A stretch of DNA of 64,000 bases from Heyndrickxia oleronia (GTDB lineage: Bacteria > Bacillota > Bacilli > Bacillales > Bacillaceae_C): assembly GCF_017809215.1 (NCBI RefSeq), contig NZ_CP065424.1, positions 5,122,501 through 5,186,500 of the forward strand. Reading direction: 5' to 3'. The number at the start of each line of letters is the position of its first letter. The stretch's first letter is position 1. Shown here piece after piece: positions 34,021-41,904 of this stretch. The notes below the pieces were generated by a model. It saw nothing but the letters and a program-made list of their open reading frames with translations, did no database searches and was not told the DNA's origin. The position numbers and the translations under genes were made by a program.

Positions 34021-35211
34021 ATGTCCAGTACCTTAAAGATCTACACATTAGCGGTTCTTAGTTTTTTAGTTGGAACGTCGGAGTATATCATCGCCGGCAT
34101 TCTAGATAAGATTGCGGAATCAACGGGAGTCACATTGGTAACAGCCGGCCAGTTAATTACTATTTTTTCACTCTCTTACGCTTTTGGCACTCCAATTGTT
34201 ATGGCTTTAACAGCACGTATGGAACGACGGAAACTGTTACTTTATGCTCTAACCTTATTTGTCATCAGCAATGTACTCGCCTATATGTTAACGGGATATG
34301 AACTTCTTATCGCTTCCCGGATCCTCATGGGTATAAGCGCAGGGGTCACGGTTGTTGCCTCCCTTACGATAGCGACCAAGGTCGCGCTGCCAGGCAAGGA
34401 AGGAAGTGCGATTGCGGCCGTCCTTATGGGCTTCACGGCTTCCTTGATTCTTGGTGTCCCTATTGGGAGAGTGATTTCCTCGGCTTACGAATGGAAGGCA
34501 ATTTTCGGGGGAATTGGTTTAGTCGGACTATTAGCGCTATTCATTATTGCAATAACAATTCCGCGAATGGCTGCAGAAGCTCCTGTACCCTTGCGGAGTC
34601 AGCTCGCATTACTGAAGCAACCAAAAATGTTGATTGGATTATCTGTATCTTTCTTTTGGATTGTCGGATACTCCATTTTTTACTCCTACATTTCACCGTT
34701 CCTTCTGACAGTAACCGGAATGAGTGATAAAACTTTGAGCATCACTTTATTTGCGGTTGGTATCGCAAGCTTGATCGGGTCTAAGTTTGGAGGTTTCGGC
34801 ACGGACAAATGGGGCATTCATCGTACCCTAATCGGAGGATTATCACTTAATGTCGCAGCATTACTTCTAATCATGCTTTTTGCCCAATCACCGGTGATTT
34901 TGATCTCGGTGTTAGTCATATGGTCATGCTCAACATGGTCTCCGGGTCCTCCGCAGCAATTACACTTAATCAGGCTAGCACCTGAATCTTCAGGCATAAT
35001 GCTTAGCTTGAATAATTCAACCATTCAGCTTGCCATGGCAGCTGGAGCTGGAATCGGTGGTGCTGCCGTAGAGCAAATATCACTCTCTTCTGTTACCTGG
35101 GTCGCGGCGGTGGGTACCGCTTTTGCGGTGGGAGCAGTGTTCTTATCACGTAGATATGACAGATCTACTTCCAGCCAAGCGCTAGGTGGACAATCCATTA
35201 TCAACTCATAG
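34021..35211 (+). CDS. MFS transporter (drug/sugar efflux type)
   Basis: A 396-residue, twelve-segment major facilitator. The N-terminal half carries FLVGTSEYIIAGILDKIAES, the cytoplasmic-loop motif ARMERRKLLL and the antiporter region SRILMGISAGVTVVASLTIA; segment 5 reads GFTASLILGVPIGRVIS. It resembles YbcL/AraJ-like efflux carriers of the DHA1 group. Substrate unknown. Start at the ATG at 34021: the ATG at 34012 is only two bases from AAGGGG and cannot use it. Second gene of the AraC-linked operon, 145 bases before the SDR gene. Confidence 0.88.
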   Translation: MSSTLKIYTLAVLSFLVGTSEYIIAGILDKIAESTGVTLVTAGQLITIFSLSYAFGTPIVMALTARMERRKLLLYALTLFVISNVLAYMLTGYELLIASRILMGISAGVTVVASLTIATKVALPGKEGSAIAAVLMGFTASLILGVPIGRVISSAYEWKAIFGGIGLVGLLALFIIAITIPRMAAEAPVPLRSQLALLKQPKMLIGLSVSFFWIVGYSIFYSYISPFLLTVTGMSDKTLSITLFAVGIASLIGSKFGGFGTDKWGIHRTLIGGLSLNVAALLLIMLFAQSPVILISVLVIWSCSTWSPGPPQQLHLIRLAPESSGIMLSLNNSTIQLAMAAGAGIGGAAVEQISLSSVTWVAAVGTAFAVGAVFLSRRYDRSTSSQALGGQSIINS

Positions 35212-35356
35212 GGTCGTAAATTGAAATTTCGTTGAGCCAAGCAACCAAAACCGGTAACAACCCCTTTCGGCCAACTGAACGGGACGGGTTTCTTAATGGT
35301 TGTTAAAGTATGTAAAGAAATCGAGAAAAAGTGAGAAAATCTAAGGGGGAAAAAAC

Positions 35357-36091
35357 ATGTCTAACATTGCAGGGAAAGTTGTAGTAATTACGGGGGCAAG
35401 CAGCGGTATCGGTAAAGCTACTGCACGTCTTCTTGCTCAAAACGGTGCACATGTTGTATTAGGAGCAAGACGCACGGAAAAACTAGAGGCTATTACATCC
35501 GCAATTCGTTCAGAAGGTGGCTTAGCGGATTATAGCTTACTGGATGTCACCAAAAGGGATCAAATGGAAGAACTCATCAACTATGTGAAAAACAGATTTG
35601 GAAAAGTTGATGTGATCGTGAATAACGCAGGAGTGATGCCCCTCTCAAAACTTGAAGCTCTGAAGGTTGACGAATGGGATCGTATGATCGACGTTAATGT
35701 TCGCGGCGTACTTCATGGCATTGCAGCAGGGCTTCCAATTATGAAGGAACAAGGTTTTGGTCAATTCATTAATATCTCTTCAATTGGGGGACACACCGTT
35801 TCACCGACTGCTGCTGTGTATTGTGCAACTAAATTTGCAGTCCGGGCTATATCTGAAGGGCTTCGTATGGAGGTTTGCGATGATATCCGCGTAACCATCG
35901 TTTCACCGGGGGTAACCGAATCTGAACTGGCTGATAGTATTACGGATGACGAAGCAAGCCAGGTGATGAAAGAGTATCGGAAGATTGCTATTTCACCAGA
36001 TGCTATTGCTCGCACAATCTTATTTGCGATTGAGCAACCTGCAGACGTTGATGTAAACGAGATAATTGTAAGACCAACTGCAGCTAATTAA
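35357..36091 (+). CDS. Short-chain dehydrogenase/reductase
   Basis: A 244-residue classical SDR. The cofactor motif is TGASSGIGKATARLLAQNGA (residues 12-31), the NADP-type GARRTEKLE follows the second strand, VIVNNAGVMPLSKL is the NNAG motif, the catalytic serine is in INISSIGG and YCATKFAVRAIS is the YxxxK segment. The arginine pair after the second strand points to NADP(H). The substrate is unknown; relatives include YdfG-like oxidoreductases. Downstream of the MFS gene with its own ribosome site AAGGGGG. Followed by a strong terminator. Confidence 0.9.
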   Translation: MSNIAGKVVVITGASSGIGKATARLLAQNGAHVVLGARRTEKLEAITSAIRSEGGLADYSLLDVTKRDQMEELINYVKNRFGKVDVIVNNAGVMPLSKLEALKVDEWDRMIDVNVRGVLHGIAAGLPIMKEQGFGQFINISSIGGHTVSPTAAVYCATKFAVRAISEGLRMEVCDDIRVTIVSPGVTESELADSITDDEASQVMKEYRKIAISPDAIARTILFAIEQPADVDVNEIIVRPTAAN

Positions 36092-36156
36092 AACTTAAAT
36101 ATACGGTATAAAGATTATCAATCTTAATTGAAGTCATTTCTATTAATTAATGTGAT

Positions 36157-36212
36157 TAAGAGCCTGTTTTTTTCAATCTTTTTCGAAAAACAGGCTCTTT
36201 CTATTTGTTTTT
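36157..36212 (+). terminator. Terminator of the SDR gene
   Basis: AAGAGCCTGTTTTT (36158-36171) pairs with AAAAACAGGCTCTT (36187-36199), followed by TCTATTTGTTTTTT. Strong, two-way hairpin. Confidence 0.85.
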
Positions 36213-36323
36213 TATCAAGGTCTATACTCAAAATGTCCACTATTCAGGTTATGGAAAAATAAATGAAGTTTTTGTCTTTATGAAAAAGTAAGTCACTCCA
36301 AAATTGAACACTAATAATATTAA

Positions 36324-36358
36324 AGCCTATGCAAGGTGAATTACCTTTTGCATAGGCT
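36324..36358. terminator. Bidirectional hairpin beside rlmH-end repeat copy 2
   Basis: AGCCTATGCAA (36324-36334) with TTGCATAGGCT (36348-36358) make an eleven-base stem with internal GGT/ACC pairing, followed on both sides by T-rich sequence. It lies 24 bases from the repeat at 36382. Confidence 0.7.
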
Positions 36359-36381
36359 CTATTCTCATTTTATCAGATAAA

Positions 36382-36408
36382 CTCATTTACTTCTGATACG
36401 GTTCTCCG
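36382..36408 (-). repeat. rlmH-end repeat, copy 2 (att-like site)
   Basis: The minus strand reads CGGAGAACCGTATCAG then AAGTAAATGAG. The core GAACCGTATCAGAAGTAA could encode GEPYQK-stop. It is of the AAGTAA type, like those at 25618 and 32400. No rlmH sequence precedes it. It marks the border between the MarR/rhodanese and AraC/MFS cassettes. Confidence 0.85.
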
Positions 36409-36445
36409 TTGTATTTATGGTAAAACGCTATAAATATTATAACAC

Positions 36446-36495
36446 TTGCTATTCAAAAATTAATCAGTTATACTGATTATATAATTAACTGATTA
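36446..36495 (+). promoter_or_regulatory. Promoter and operator of the MarR-rhodanese operon
   Basis: TTGCTA (36446-36451) and TATACT (36469-36474) with 17 bases between form a promoter. It is covered by symmetric repeats: ATCAGTTATACTGAT (36463-36477) and a TAATCAGTTA (36461-36470) / TAACTGATTA (36486-36495) inverted pair. MarR proteins commonly repress their own operon at such sites, so autoregulation is likely. Confidence 0.65.
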
Positions 36496-36516
36496 TCATA
36501 GGAGGTGGATATTTAG

Positions 36517-36936
36517 TTGCATAAATGGAATCAATCATATGGTTTTTTGCTCGGAAAAATTCTCCAACAAATGGAAAATAAGTTTGCTGAAGGACTTATC
36601 CCCTTTAATATTAATGCAAGGCAATATGGAGTACTTTTATTTATTCAGGAAAACCCTTATTCATCACAAAAAGATATCTCAGATAACCTACAAATTGATC
36701 GGACAACTATGGTCAGTCACATTGATCATTTGGAAACTTTGGGATTTGTTGAAAGGGCAAAAAATCCTAATGATAGAAGATCCTACAGTCTAATGATTAC
36801 TGAAAAAGGCAATGATGTATTGGATTCGCGTTGGGAATTTTTAAACAATATAGAATTAGGAGTTTTAGCCCCTTTAAATCATAATGAAAAGCAATTACTT
36901 AAAGATTTACTTGTTAAGGTTTGGAAATCACTATAA
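36517..36936 (+). CDS. MarR-family transcriptional regulator
   Basis: A 139-residue winged-helix regulator of the MarR type. The helix-turn-helix is SQKDISDNLQIDRTTMVSHI (residues 50-69) and the wing carries AKNPNDRRSYSLMIT. The start is a TTG at 36517 with GGAGG eleven bases upstream. It is the first gene of an operon with the rhodanese gene, 20 bases downstream. The regulator may respond to reactive sulfur or electrophiles, but this is guessed from the neighbour only. It overlaps no other gene and its own promoter bears dyad symmetric sites. Confidence 0.9.
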   Translation: MHKWNQSYGFLLGKILQQMENKFAEGLIPFNINARQYGVLLFIQENPYSSQKDISDNLQIDRTTMVSHIDHLETLGFVERAKNPNDRRSYSLMITEKGNDVLDSRWEFLNNIELGVLAPLNHNEKQLLKDLLVKVWKSL

Positions 36937-36956
36937 AGAACAGGAGATTCTAGAAT

Positions 36957-37349
36957 ATGAATGCACTTGATTATTTTAATGCACGTCTTGAAGCAACAAT
37001 AAGCCCTATGGATTTTATGAGATCTAAGCAAATGGATCCTGAGAAATACTTCTTAATCGATGTTAGAAACGGTCCAATTCATGTAAGAAGTGTAACAATT
37101 AAGGATGCTAATGTTATACATGAACAAGAATTACCAAACCGATTAAATGAAATACCAAAGGATAAGGAAATTATCGTTTATTGCTGGGATGTCTGGTGCA
37201 ATACTGCTGCCAAAGTAGCAAAGTCTTTATTGGAACAAGATTATAAAGTTAAAGAGTTGACCGGAGGAATCGCGGCATGGCAAGAAATGAACTTTCCTGT
37301 CTCAGATACAACAAAGGTTGATAATATTTCTGATAATTGTGGATGCTGA
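36957..37349 (+). CDS. Rhodanese-like sulfurtransferase
   Basis: A 130-residue single-domain rhodanese. FLIDVRNGPIHVRSVTIKDA is the usual first strand with the DVR motif, and the active-site loop is YCWDVWCNTAAKVAKSLL; the first cysteine (about residue 76) is at the position of the catalytic Cys and the loop contains a second one. It ends DNCGC, an extra Cys pair at the C-terminus. Such enzymes move sulfane sulfur to acceptors such as thiols or cyanide. Clustered with a MarR regulator, as in reactive-sulfur response operons. AGGAGATTCTAGAAT precedes the ATG. Confidence 0.85.
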   Translation: MNALDYFNARLEATISPMDFMRSKQMDPEKYFLIDVRNGPIHVRSVTIKDANVIHEQELPNRLNEIPKDKEIIVYCWDVWCNTAAKVAKSLLEQDYKVKELTGGIAAWQEMNFPVSDTTKVDNISDNCGC

Positions 37350-37353
37350 TTCA

Positions 37354-37781
37354 ATGCACACTAGTATAAGATATTGGATTGGAGTTGCGTCTCGGGAGCA
37401 TGTAATGAAGGGAATATGTGATGGTTTTGCTCAACTTTGTCATGGAAAAGAGGATCCCTTAAAAAAGATGAACACTGGTGATTGGATAATAATTACTCTT
37501 CAAAGGAAAGTATGCAAGAAACTACTCCTTATCAAAAGTTCACTGCAATAGGCAAAGTTATCGATGATGATGTTTTTCAATTTGATATGGGGAATGATTT
37601 CATACCTTTCCGAAGAAATATAGATTTTATTAGTTGTACAGAAACATCTATTGATCCATTAATCCTACACCTCACTTTCATTAAGAATAAGAAGCGTTGG
37701 GGATATCCTTTTCGATTTGGTCATTTAGAGATAAGTGAAAAAGATTTTAAACTAATTTCGGAAAAGATGATTGAAGTTTAA
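37354..37781 (+). pseudogene. EVE-domain (UPF0310) gene, frameshifted
   Basis: The first part, from the ATG at 37354, reads RYWIGVASREHVMKGICDGF then AQLCHGKEDPLKKMNTGDWI; the second part, in another frame, reads YSSKESMQETTPYQKFTAIG, then VFQFDMGNDFIPFRRNIDFI and RWGYPFRFGHLEISEKDF. Together they make one EVE-domain protein with the standard order of motifs (about 142 residues). The break is at about 37488, inside ATAATAATTACTC, where one base fewer than expected is present. EVE proteins bind modified bases and often travel with defence or mobile DNA. It may be a true pseudogene or a sequencing error. Confidence 0.85.
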
Positions 37782-37850
37782 AGGGAGACTAGAGTGTTCT
37801 AATCTCCCTTTAACTTATTAAGAAATTCTCTGTCCACGACCAATTCATTT

Positions 37851-37888
37851 TTCTGCTTTACCATCATTTGTGATACGGTTCCCCCCGA
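37851..37888 (-). repeat. rlmH-end repeat, copy 1 (inside rlmH, att-like site)
   Basis: The 3' end of rlmH itself. Minus strand core: GAACCGTATCACAAATGA, encoding EPYHK and the stop, with RG before it. The bases after the stop, TGGTAAAGCAGAA, are repeated downstream of the copy at 28361. In staphylococci the same place, the last codons of rlmH (orfX), is the insertion site for SCC elements, with cores such as GCATATCATAAATGA. Confidence 0.85.
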
Positions 37889-38343
37889 TTAATCCGAAAC
37901 GCTCGATACACCTGCTCGACTAATACCAATCTCATCAGCTGATGCGGGAAAGTCATCTTGGAAAATGATAGACTTTCATTTGAACGGTCCATGACGGCTT
38001 TACTTAATCCTAATGATCCACCAATCACAAAGGCAATTTTACTTTTTCCGTATGTACCTAGCTTATCGATTGTATCAGCTAGTTCCTCTGAGGTTTTCAT
38101 TTTCCCTTGAATAGCTAGCGCAATGGCATGGGTATCGGGGTGAATTTTTGCGAGGATTCGTTCGCCTTCTTTATCTTTGACTTGTTCCATTTCTGTTTCA
38201 CTTAAAATTTCTGGTGCTTTTTCATCGGGGACTTCAATGATTTCGACCTTCGCATAGGCGGTGAGGCGTTTTAAGTATTCATCGATTCCTTGTTTTAAAT
38301 ATTTTTCTTTTAGTTTTCCTACTGTAATTATTGAGATATTCAC
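37864..38343 (-). CDS. rlmH: 23S rRNA (pseudouridine1915-N3)-methyltransferase
   Basis: A 159-residue SPOUT-class methyltransferase that modifies pseudouridine 1915 of 23S rRNA in the assembled ribosome. The start SIITVGKLKEKYLKQGIDEY is the family hallmark; the knot region reads KIAFVIGGSLGLSKAV and FSKMTFPHQLMRLVLVEQVY; the end is RINRGEPYHK. It starts with GTG at 38343, six bases behind GGGGG. Downstream, accessory DNA bordered by repeats of its own 3' end begins. The neighbouring sequence upstream contains a DnaA-box cluster and then htrC, as in B. subtilis. Full length and intact. Confidence 0.97.
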   Translation of the reverse strand: MNISIITVGKLKEKYLKQGIDEYLKRLTAYAKVEIIEVPDEKAPEILSETEMEQVKDKEGERILAKIHPDTHAIALAIQGKMKTSEELADTIDKLGTYGKSKIAFVIGGSLGLSKAVMDRSNESLSFSKMTFPHQLMRLVLVEQVYRAFRINRGEPYHK

Positions 38344-38369
38344 AGATTACCCCCACTTTGCAAACATTA

Positions 38370-38728
38370 TATCCACAGCACTTATCCACATATCCACAAA
38401 AACTATCCACATTTTGTAGGGGAATATTAGTTCCCCACAAGATATATTGCTGGGTTTTTGCAGTATTCACAACTTGTGGATAAGTTGTTTTTCTCATCAA
38501 TTTTTTCAAAATTTGGTGCTTCCATCCTCTGTTCTGTAGCGATTTCCAGCGCATATTCAACATGTTCCGCACATGCGTAAACCATCGATTTCACCCCTTT
38601 ATTTTAAAAGTACTCTTTCCATTTAGTCTTCTCAATCATCCACCAGATATTTTACATGATTTATCCACATGGGGAAAGCCTAGCCTCAAGATTCTACTAT
38701 TTAAATCGTGCAAGCTCACTTATCCACA
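38370..38728. other. DnaA-box cluster
   Basis: Four perfect DnaA boxes TTATCCACA lie at 38382-38390, 38475-38483 (inverted), 38661-38669 and 38720-38728. Near matches follow at about 38370, 38391 and 38403 (TATCCACA). Four perfect copies in 350 bases of non-coding DNA is far above chance. From memory, B. subtilis has oriC-linked DnaA-box clusters that titrate DnaA, and one of them lies at the rlmH (yydA) locus. The gap 38344-38767 otherwise has no gene. Confidence 0.85.
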
Positions 38729-38767
38729 TACTAATATAAACAAAGGATGTTTGAGATAAGAACCAAA

Positions 38768-38796
38768 CAAAAAAAGAAGGCACTAGGCCTTCCTTT
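38768..38796 (-). terminator. Terminator of the htrA-like gene
   Basis: GAAGGC and GCCTTC (38776-38792) around ACTAG; on the minus strand it is followed by TTTTTTT. Confidence 0.75.
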
Positions 38797-38814
38797 AAAT
38801 TATTCACATGTGAA

Positions 38815-40047
38815 TTATAGGTTGGATTCATTCGATAATGTTAATGTTGCTTCTTTTGATTTTCCTTGGCGATAAAATTTCACCTTCATAGTATCGCCAG
38901 GTTTTTTATTATTATATAAGTACTTTCTTAACTCAAGAATGTTATTTACCTTCTGGCCATCCAATTCATAAATAACATCCATTTCTTGCATTCCTGCTTT
39001 GCCAGCTGGAGATCCCGGTGATACACTTTCAACCATCACACCTTGATTCATATCCTTTGGTAATCGTAATGTCTCTTGTTGATGATAGGCTGGAATATCA
39101 CTTACATTTTGTAAAGTCACACCCATAGCTGGTCTTCTAATTTTTCCGTATTTCTCTAAATCATTAATAACTGGCTCAGCATAATTAATTGGAATCGAGA
39201 AGCCGATCCCTTCTACTGCTTCTTGTGCAATTTTCATTGAATTAATACCAACAACTTGACCAGATACGTTTACTAGCGCACCACCACTGTTACCAGGATT
39301 GATTGCTGCATCTGTTTGTAATACTTCTGCTTCCCAATCCTCTAATCCATCATTATTTAAATCCATTGGTACTGTACGATTTACACCCGATACAATTCCT
39401 TGTGTGACAGAACCTGAAAATTGCTGTCCAAGTGGATTCCCAATGGCGATGACAGGTTCACCAAGCTTTAATTTATCTGAGTCGCCAAACTCTGCAACTG
39501 TGCTCACTTCTTTACCGTCAACCTCAACAACAGCAAGGTCAGTCCATACATCACTGCCTAATAATTTTGCAGGTAATTTCTTACCATCGGATAGAGTTAC
39601 CTCTAATTGATCTGCCCCTTCAACCACGTGATTGTTCGTCACAATAAAGGCTTTCCCATTTTCTTTTTTATAAATGACACCTGAGCCAGAGCCTGTTTCC
39701 TGGGATTGATCTCCTTGCCCCTGCTGAGTCCAGAAGCTTTGAGATTGAATATTAGCAATCCCAACTACTGCTTTTTCGGCTTTTGCCACTGCTTTGGTAA
39801 TATCGGTAGTCACATCAAGTGAGACTGTTTTTCCTGTTACATTATTGTGGCTGTTTTGGTTATTTTCTACTGTAGATGTTGTTTCGTTATCTGAGGTATT
39901 ATTTGTCACACCATTGATAACAGGAAATGCTAGTACGACAATAAGTGCTCCAATAATTGCTCCAATTAATCCAGATAAAAAAGAACCGCCTTTTTTTCTA
40001 TTTGGTTGTTTATAGCGATTCTCTTCATGATCATCATAATAACCCAC
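38815..40047 (-). CDS. htrC: HtrA/DegP-like serine protease
   Basis: A 410-residue membrane-anchored serine protease that cleaves misfolded proteins outside the cell membrane. A single anchor lies at residues 22-45 (FLSGLIGAIIGALIVVLAFP). The trypsin-like domain has the triad His in FIVTNNHVVEGA, Asp in TDLAVVEVDG and Ser in NPGNSGGALVN. A PDZ domain covers residues 300-400 with RPAMGVTLQNV and MDVIYELDGQKV. Located directly downstream of walJ, the position of YyxA/HtrC in Bacillus. Start GTG at 40047. The mixed gene name follows that conserved position. Confidence 0.93.
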   Translation of the reverse strand: MGYYDDHEENRYKQPNRKKGGSFLSGLIGAIIGALIVVLAFPVINGVTNNTSDNETTSTVENNQNSHNNVTGKTVSLDVTTDITKAVAKAEKAVVGIANIQSQSFWTQQGQGDQSQETGSGSGVIYKKENGKAFIVTNNHVVEGADQLEVTLSDGKKLPAKLLGSDVWTDLAVVEVDGKEVSTVAEFGDSDKLKLGEPVIAIGNPLGQQFSGSVTQGIVSGVNRTVPMDLNNDGLEDWEAEVLQTDAAINPGNSGGALVNVSGQVVGINSMKIAQEAVEGIGFSIPINYAEPVINDLEKYGKIRRPAMGVTLQNVSDIPAYHQQETLRLPKDMNQGVMVESVSPGSPAGKAGMQEMDVIYELDGQKVNNILELRKYLYNNKKPGDTMKVKFYRQGKSKEATLTLSNESNL

Positions 40048-40249
40048 GCTACACCAGTCCTTTCGATATCTATATCCTATAGTTTACCTTGTGTATATCC
40101 TTATTATAATCAGCAATTATTAAAATATCATTAAACCGCATTAAGAATTCATATGAATGTAAATTAAATTGGGATTTAAAGGGATCATAGGATGATATAG
40201 AAGTATGTATTTTCATCGAAAAACAGCCAATTTTATAGATTATTTACCA

Positions 40250-40299
40250 CAAAAAAAAGAGTAAAAAACCTGGATATAAAGATTTTCTACTCTTTTACC
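40250..40299 (-). terminator. Terminator of the wal operon
   Basis: AAAAGAGTA (40256-40264) pairs with TACTCTTTT (40288-40297), A-rich on the 5' side, so on the minus strand the hairpin ends in TTTTTTT directly after walJ. Confidence 0.7.
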
Positions 40300-40303
40300 A
40301 ATA

Positions 40304-41098
40304 TTACACCGCTGTAAGTGGAGTTGGGATTTTTGGATCAGTATCGAATAAATCAAATTGATGACCAACCCCTGATCCTTGTGCTTCGAGGGTTTGAGCT
40401 ACACTCATTCTAGCAAGATCTTTCATATTGTTATCAAGACTTAAATGGGCAAGGTATATTCTCTTAGTGGCGTCGCCGATTACCTCACTCATTGCAATGG
40501 CAGCATCTTCATTTGAAACATGACCTACATCACTTAATATTCTTCTTTTAATACTCCAAGGGTATTTCCCCATTCTTAGCATTTGAACGTCATGATTGCT
40601 TTCAAAAATAAAAACATCGGCATTTGAAATGGTTCCTTTCATTCGATCACTAACATAACCTGTATCCGTAATGACTACGAGCTTTTTCTGCCCTTGATTA
40701 AACACATAAAACATTGGTTCTACTGCATCATGTGAAACACCAAAGGACTCAATATCTAATGATCCAAATGTTTTTATCGTTTCCATCTCAAATAGGAATT
40801 TTTGCTCGGTTGGAACCGTTCCGATTAATCCATCCATTGCTTTCCACGTTTGTTCATTAGCATAAATGGGTAATTTATATTTACGTGCTAGTATCCCAAC
40901 ACCTTTTATATGGTCACTGTGCTCATGTGTAACAAGAATTCCGTCTAAATTATCCGGTTTGCGATCAATTTTTTGAAACAAGGCTTCCATCTGCTTCCCA
41001 CTTAGTCCCGCATCAACTAAAAAGGAATGTTTATCTGTTTCAACATATATCGCATTTCCTGTACTTCCACTAGCAAGTACACTAAAATGCAATGACAT
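40304..41098 (-). CDS. walJ: Metallo-beta-lactamase-fold protein WalJ (YycJ)
   Basis: A 264-residue metallo-hydrolase of the YycJ group. The metal-binding motif is THEHSDHIKG (HxHxDH), with the early SVLASGSTGNAIYVET of the family, the third ligand in FGVSHDAVEPM and the late NEDAAIAMSEV and IYLAHLSLDNNMK. YycJ proteins are exonucleases implicated in mismatch repair and linked to the wal operon. Start at the ATG at 41098 with TTGGAGTG upstream; the GTG at 41107 is too close. Follows walI closely, six bases apart, last gene of the operon. Confidence 0.92.
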   Translation of the reverse strand: MSLHFSVLASGSTGNAIYVETDKHSFLVDAGLSGKQMEALFQKIDRKPDNLDGILVTHEHSDHIKGVGILARKYKLPIYANEQTWKAMDGLIGTVPTEQKFLFEMETIKTFGSLDIESFGVSHDAVEPMFYVFNQGQKKLVVITDTGYVSDRMKGTISNADVFIFESNHDVQMLRMGKYPWSIKRRILSDVGHVSNEDAAIAMSEVIGDATKRIYLAHLSLDNNMKDLARMSVAQTLEAQGSGVGHQFDLFDTDPKIPTPLTAV

Positions 41099-41103
41099 TA
41101 TTT

Positions 41104-41904
41104 TCACTCCAATGATTCATTCTCTTTATCATCCTTCGGTATCACTCGGCCTTCGATGGCATTGACATATAAATCCTCTTTTTTCTTATCATGCTCCACA
41201 ATTAAGTGCCATGTTGGAACGAGAACCTGTGATTCAGTTTGTTGAATTAATGTATAATAGCCTAAATCTACCTTAATATCACTGTCCTGCATGATTAAAT
41301 TTTTATCCAAAAGATTGCCTATCGCCGTTATTGCGGGTAAAACATTTTCTTCACGTCTTTTCTCCGCATTTTCTAAAAATGTTTGTTCATAGGATTCAAT
41401 TTCATTTTTATCGTTTAAGTGTAGGATAACATGTCCATTTTTATTTTTAAAGAAAACCTTATTCTCATACACCTGATAAAAAACAATTTCCTTTTTGTCC
41501 TTATCATATTTCCAATATTTATACTGGTCCCCAAACAGAATACGTTCTTTAAGAATGTTCTCCATTAGAACATGGTCATTTCCACTTTTTATTTTTATTG
41601 GCTTTTTAAATTTTGATTTGAGCGTTGTTTTATTGGGTCCGATCGTTATATCCTGTTCAGTTAATTCCTTTATATCCTTTTCTGTAAACTTCTTTACTTT
41701 AGCACTAACATATTGGCTTCTCAATGTTTCAGTTGGTAATCCTGAATATTTGATATTATTGTTTTCTAGTTTTTCCTCTAATGAAGGATCCTTTAATCTC
41801 TCTATTTTACTCTCCTCAAATTGGCGGGAAAACTGGACCAATAAGAATATATCAAGAATCAGAAATACAAATATAAACATCGACTTTGTTTTATTCCAAT
41901 CCAT
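41104..41904 (-). CDS. walI: WalRK regulatory protein WalI (YycI)
   Basis: A 266-residue protein with one N-terminal membrane segment (SMFIFVFLILDIFLLVQF) and an extracytoplasmic YycI domain. WalI works with WalH to restrain the WalK kinase in the membrane. Position and length fit, with the C-terminal LVPTWHLIVEHDKKKEDLYV typical of the family. Starts with the ATG at 41904 preceded by GGGGGAG; it overlaps the end of walH by 14 bases. The longer frame to 42003 is not supported. Confidence 0.93.
   Translation of the reverse strand: MDWNKTKSMFIFVFLILDIFLLVQFSRQFEESKIERLKDPSLEEKLENNNIKYSGLPTETLRSQYVSAKVKKFTEKDIKELTEQDITIGPNKTTLKSKFKKPIKIKSGNDHVLMENILKERILFGDQYKYWKYDKDKKEIVFYQVYENKVFFKNKNGHVILHLNDKNEIESYEQTFLENAEKRREENVLPAITAIGNLLDKNLIMQDSDIKVDLGYYTLIQQTESQVLVPTWHLIVEHDKKKEDLYVNAIEGRVIPKDDKENESLE

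Noticed and set aside
25618..37888. CRISPR or IS explanation for the repeats
   Set aside because: Spacing is 1.5-4 kb, not regular, no inverted ends or transposase; the repeats match the rlmH end in one orientation.
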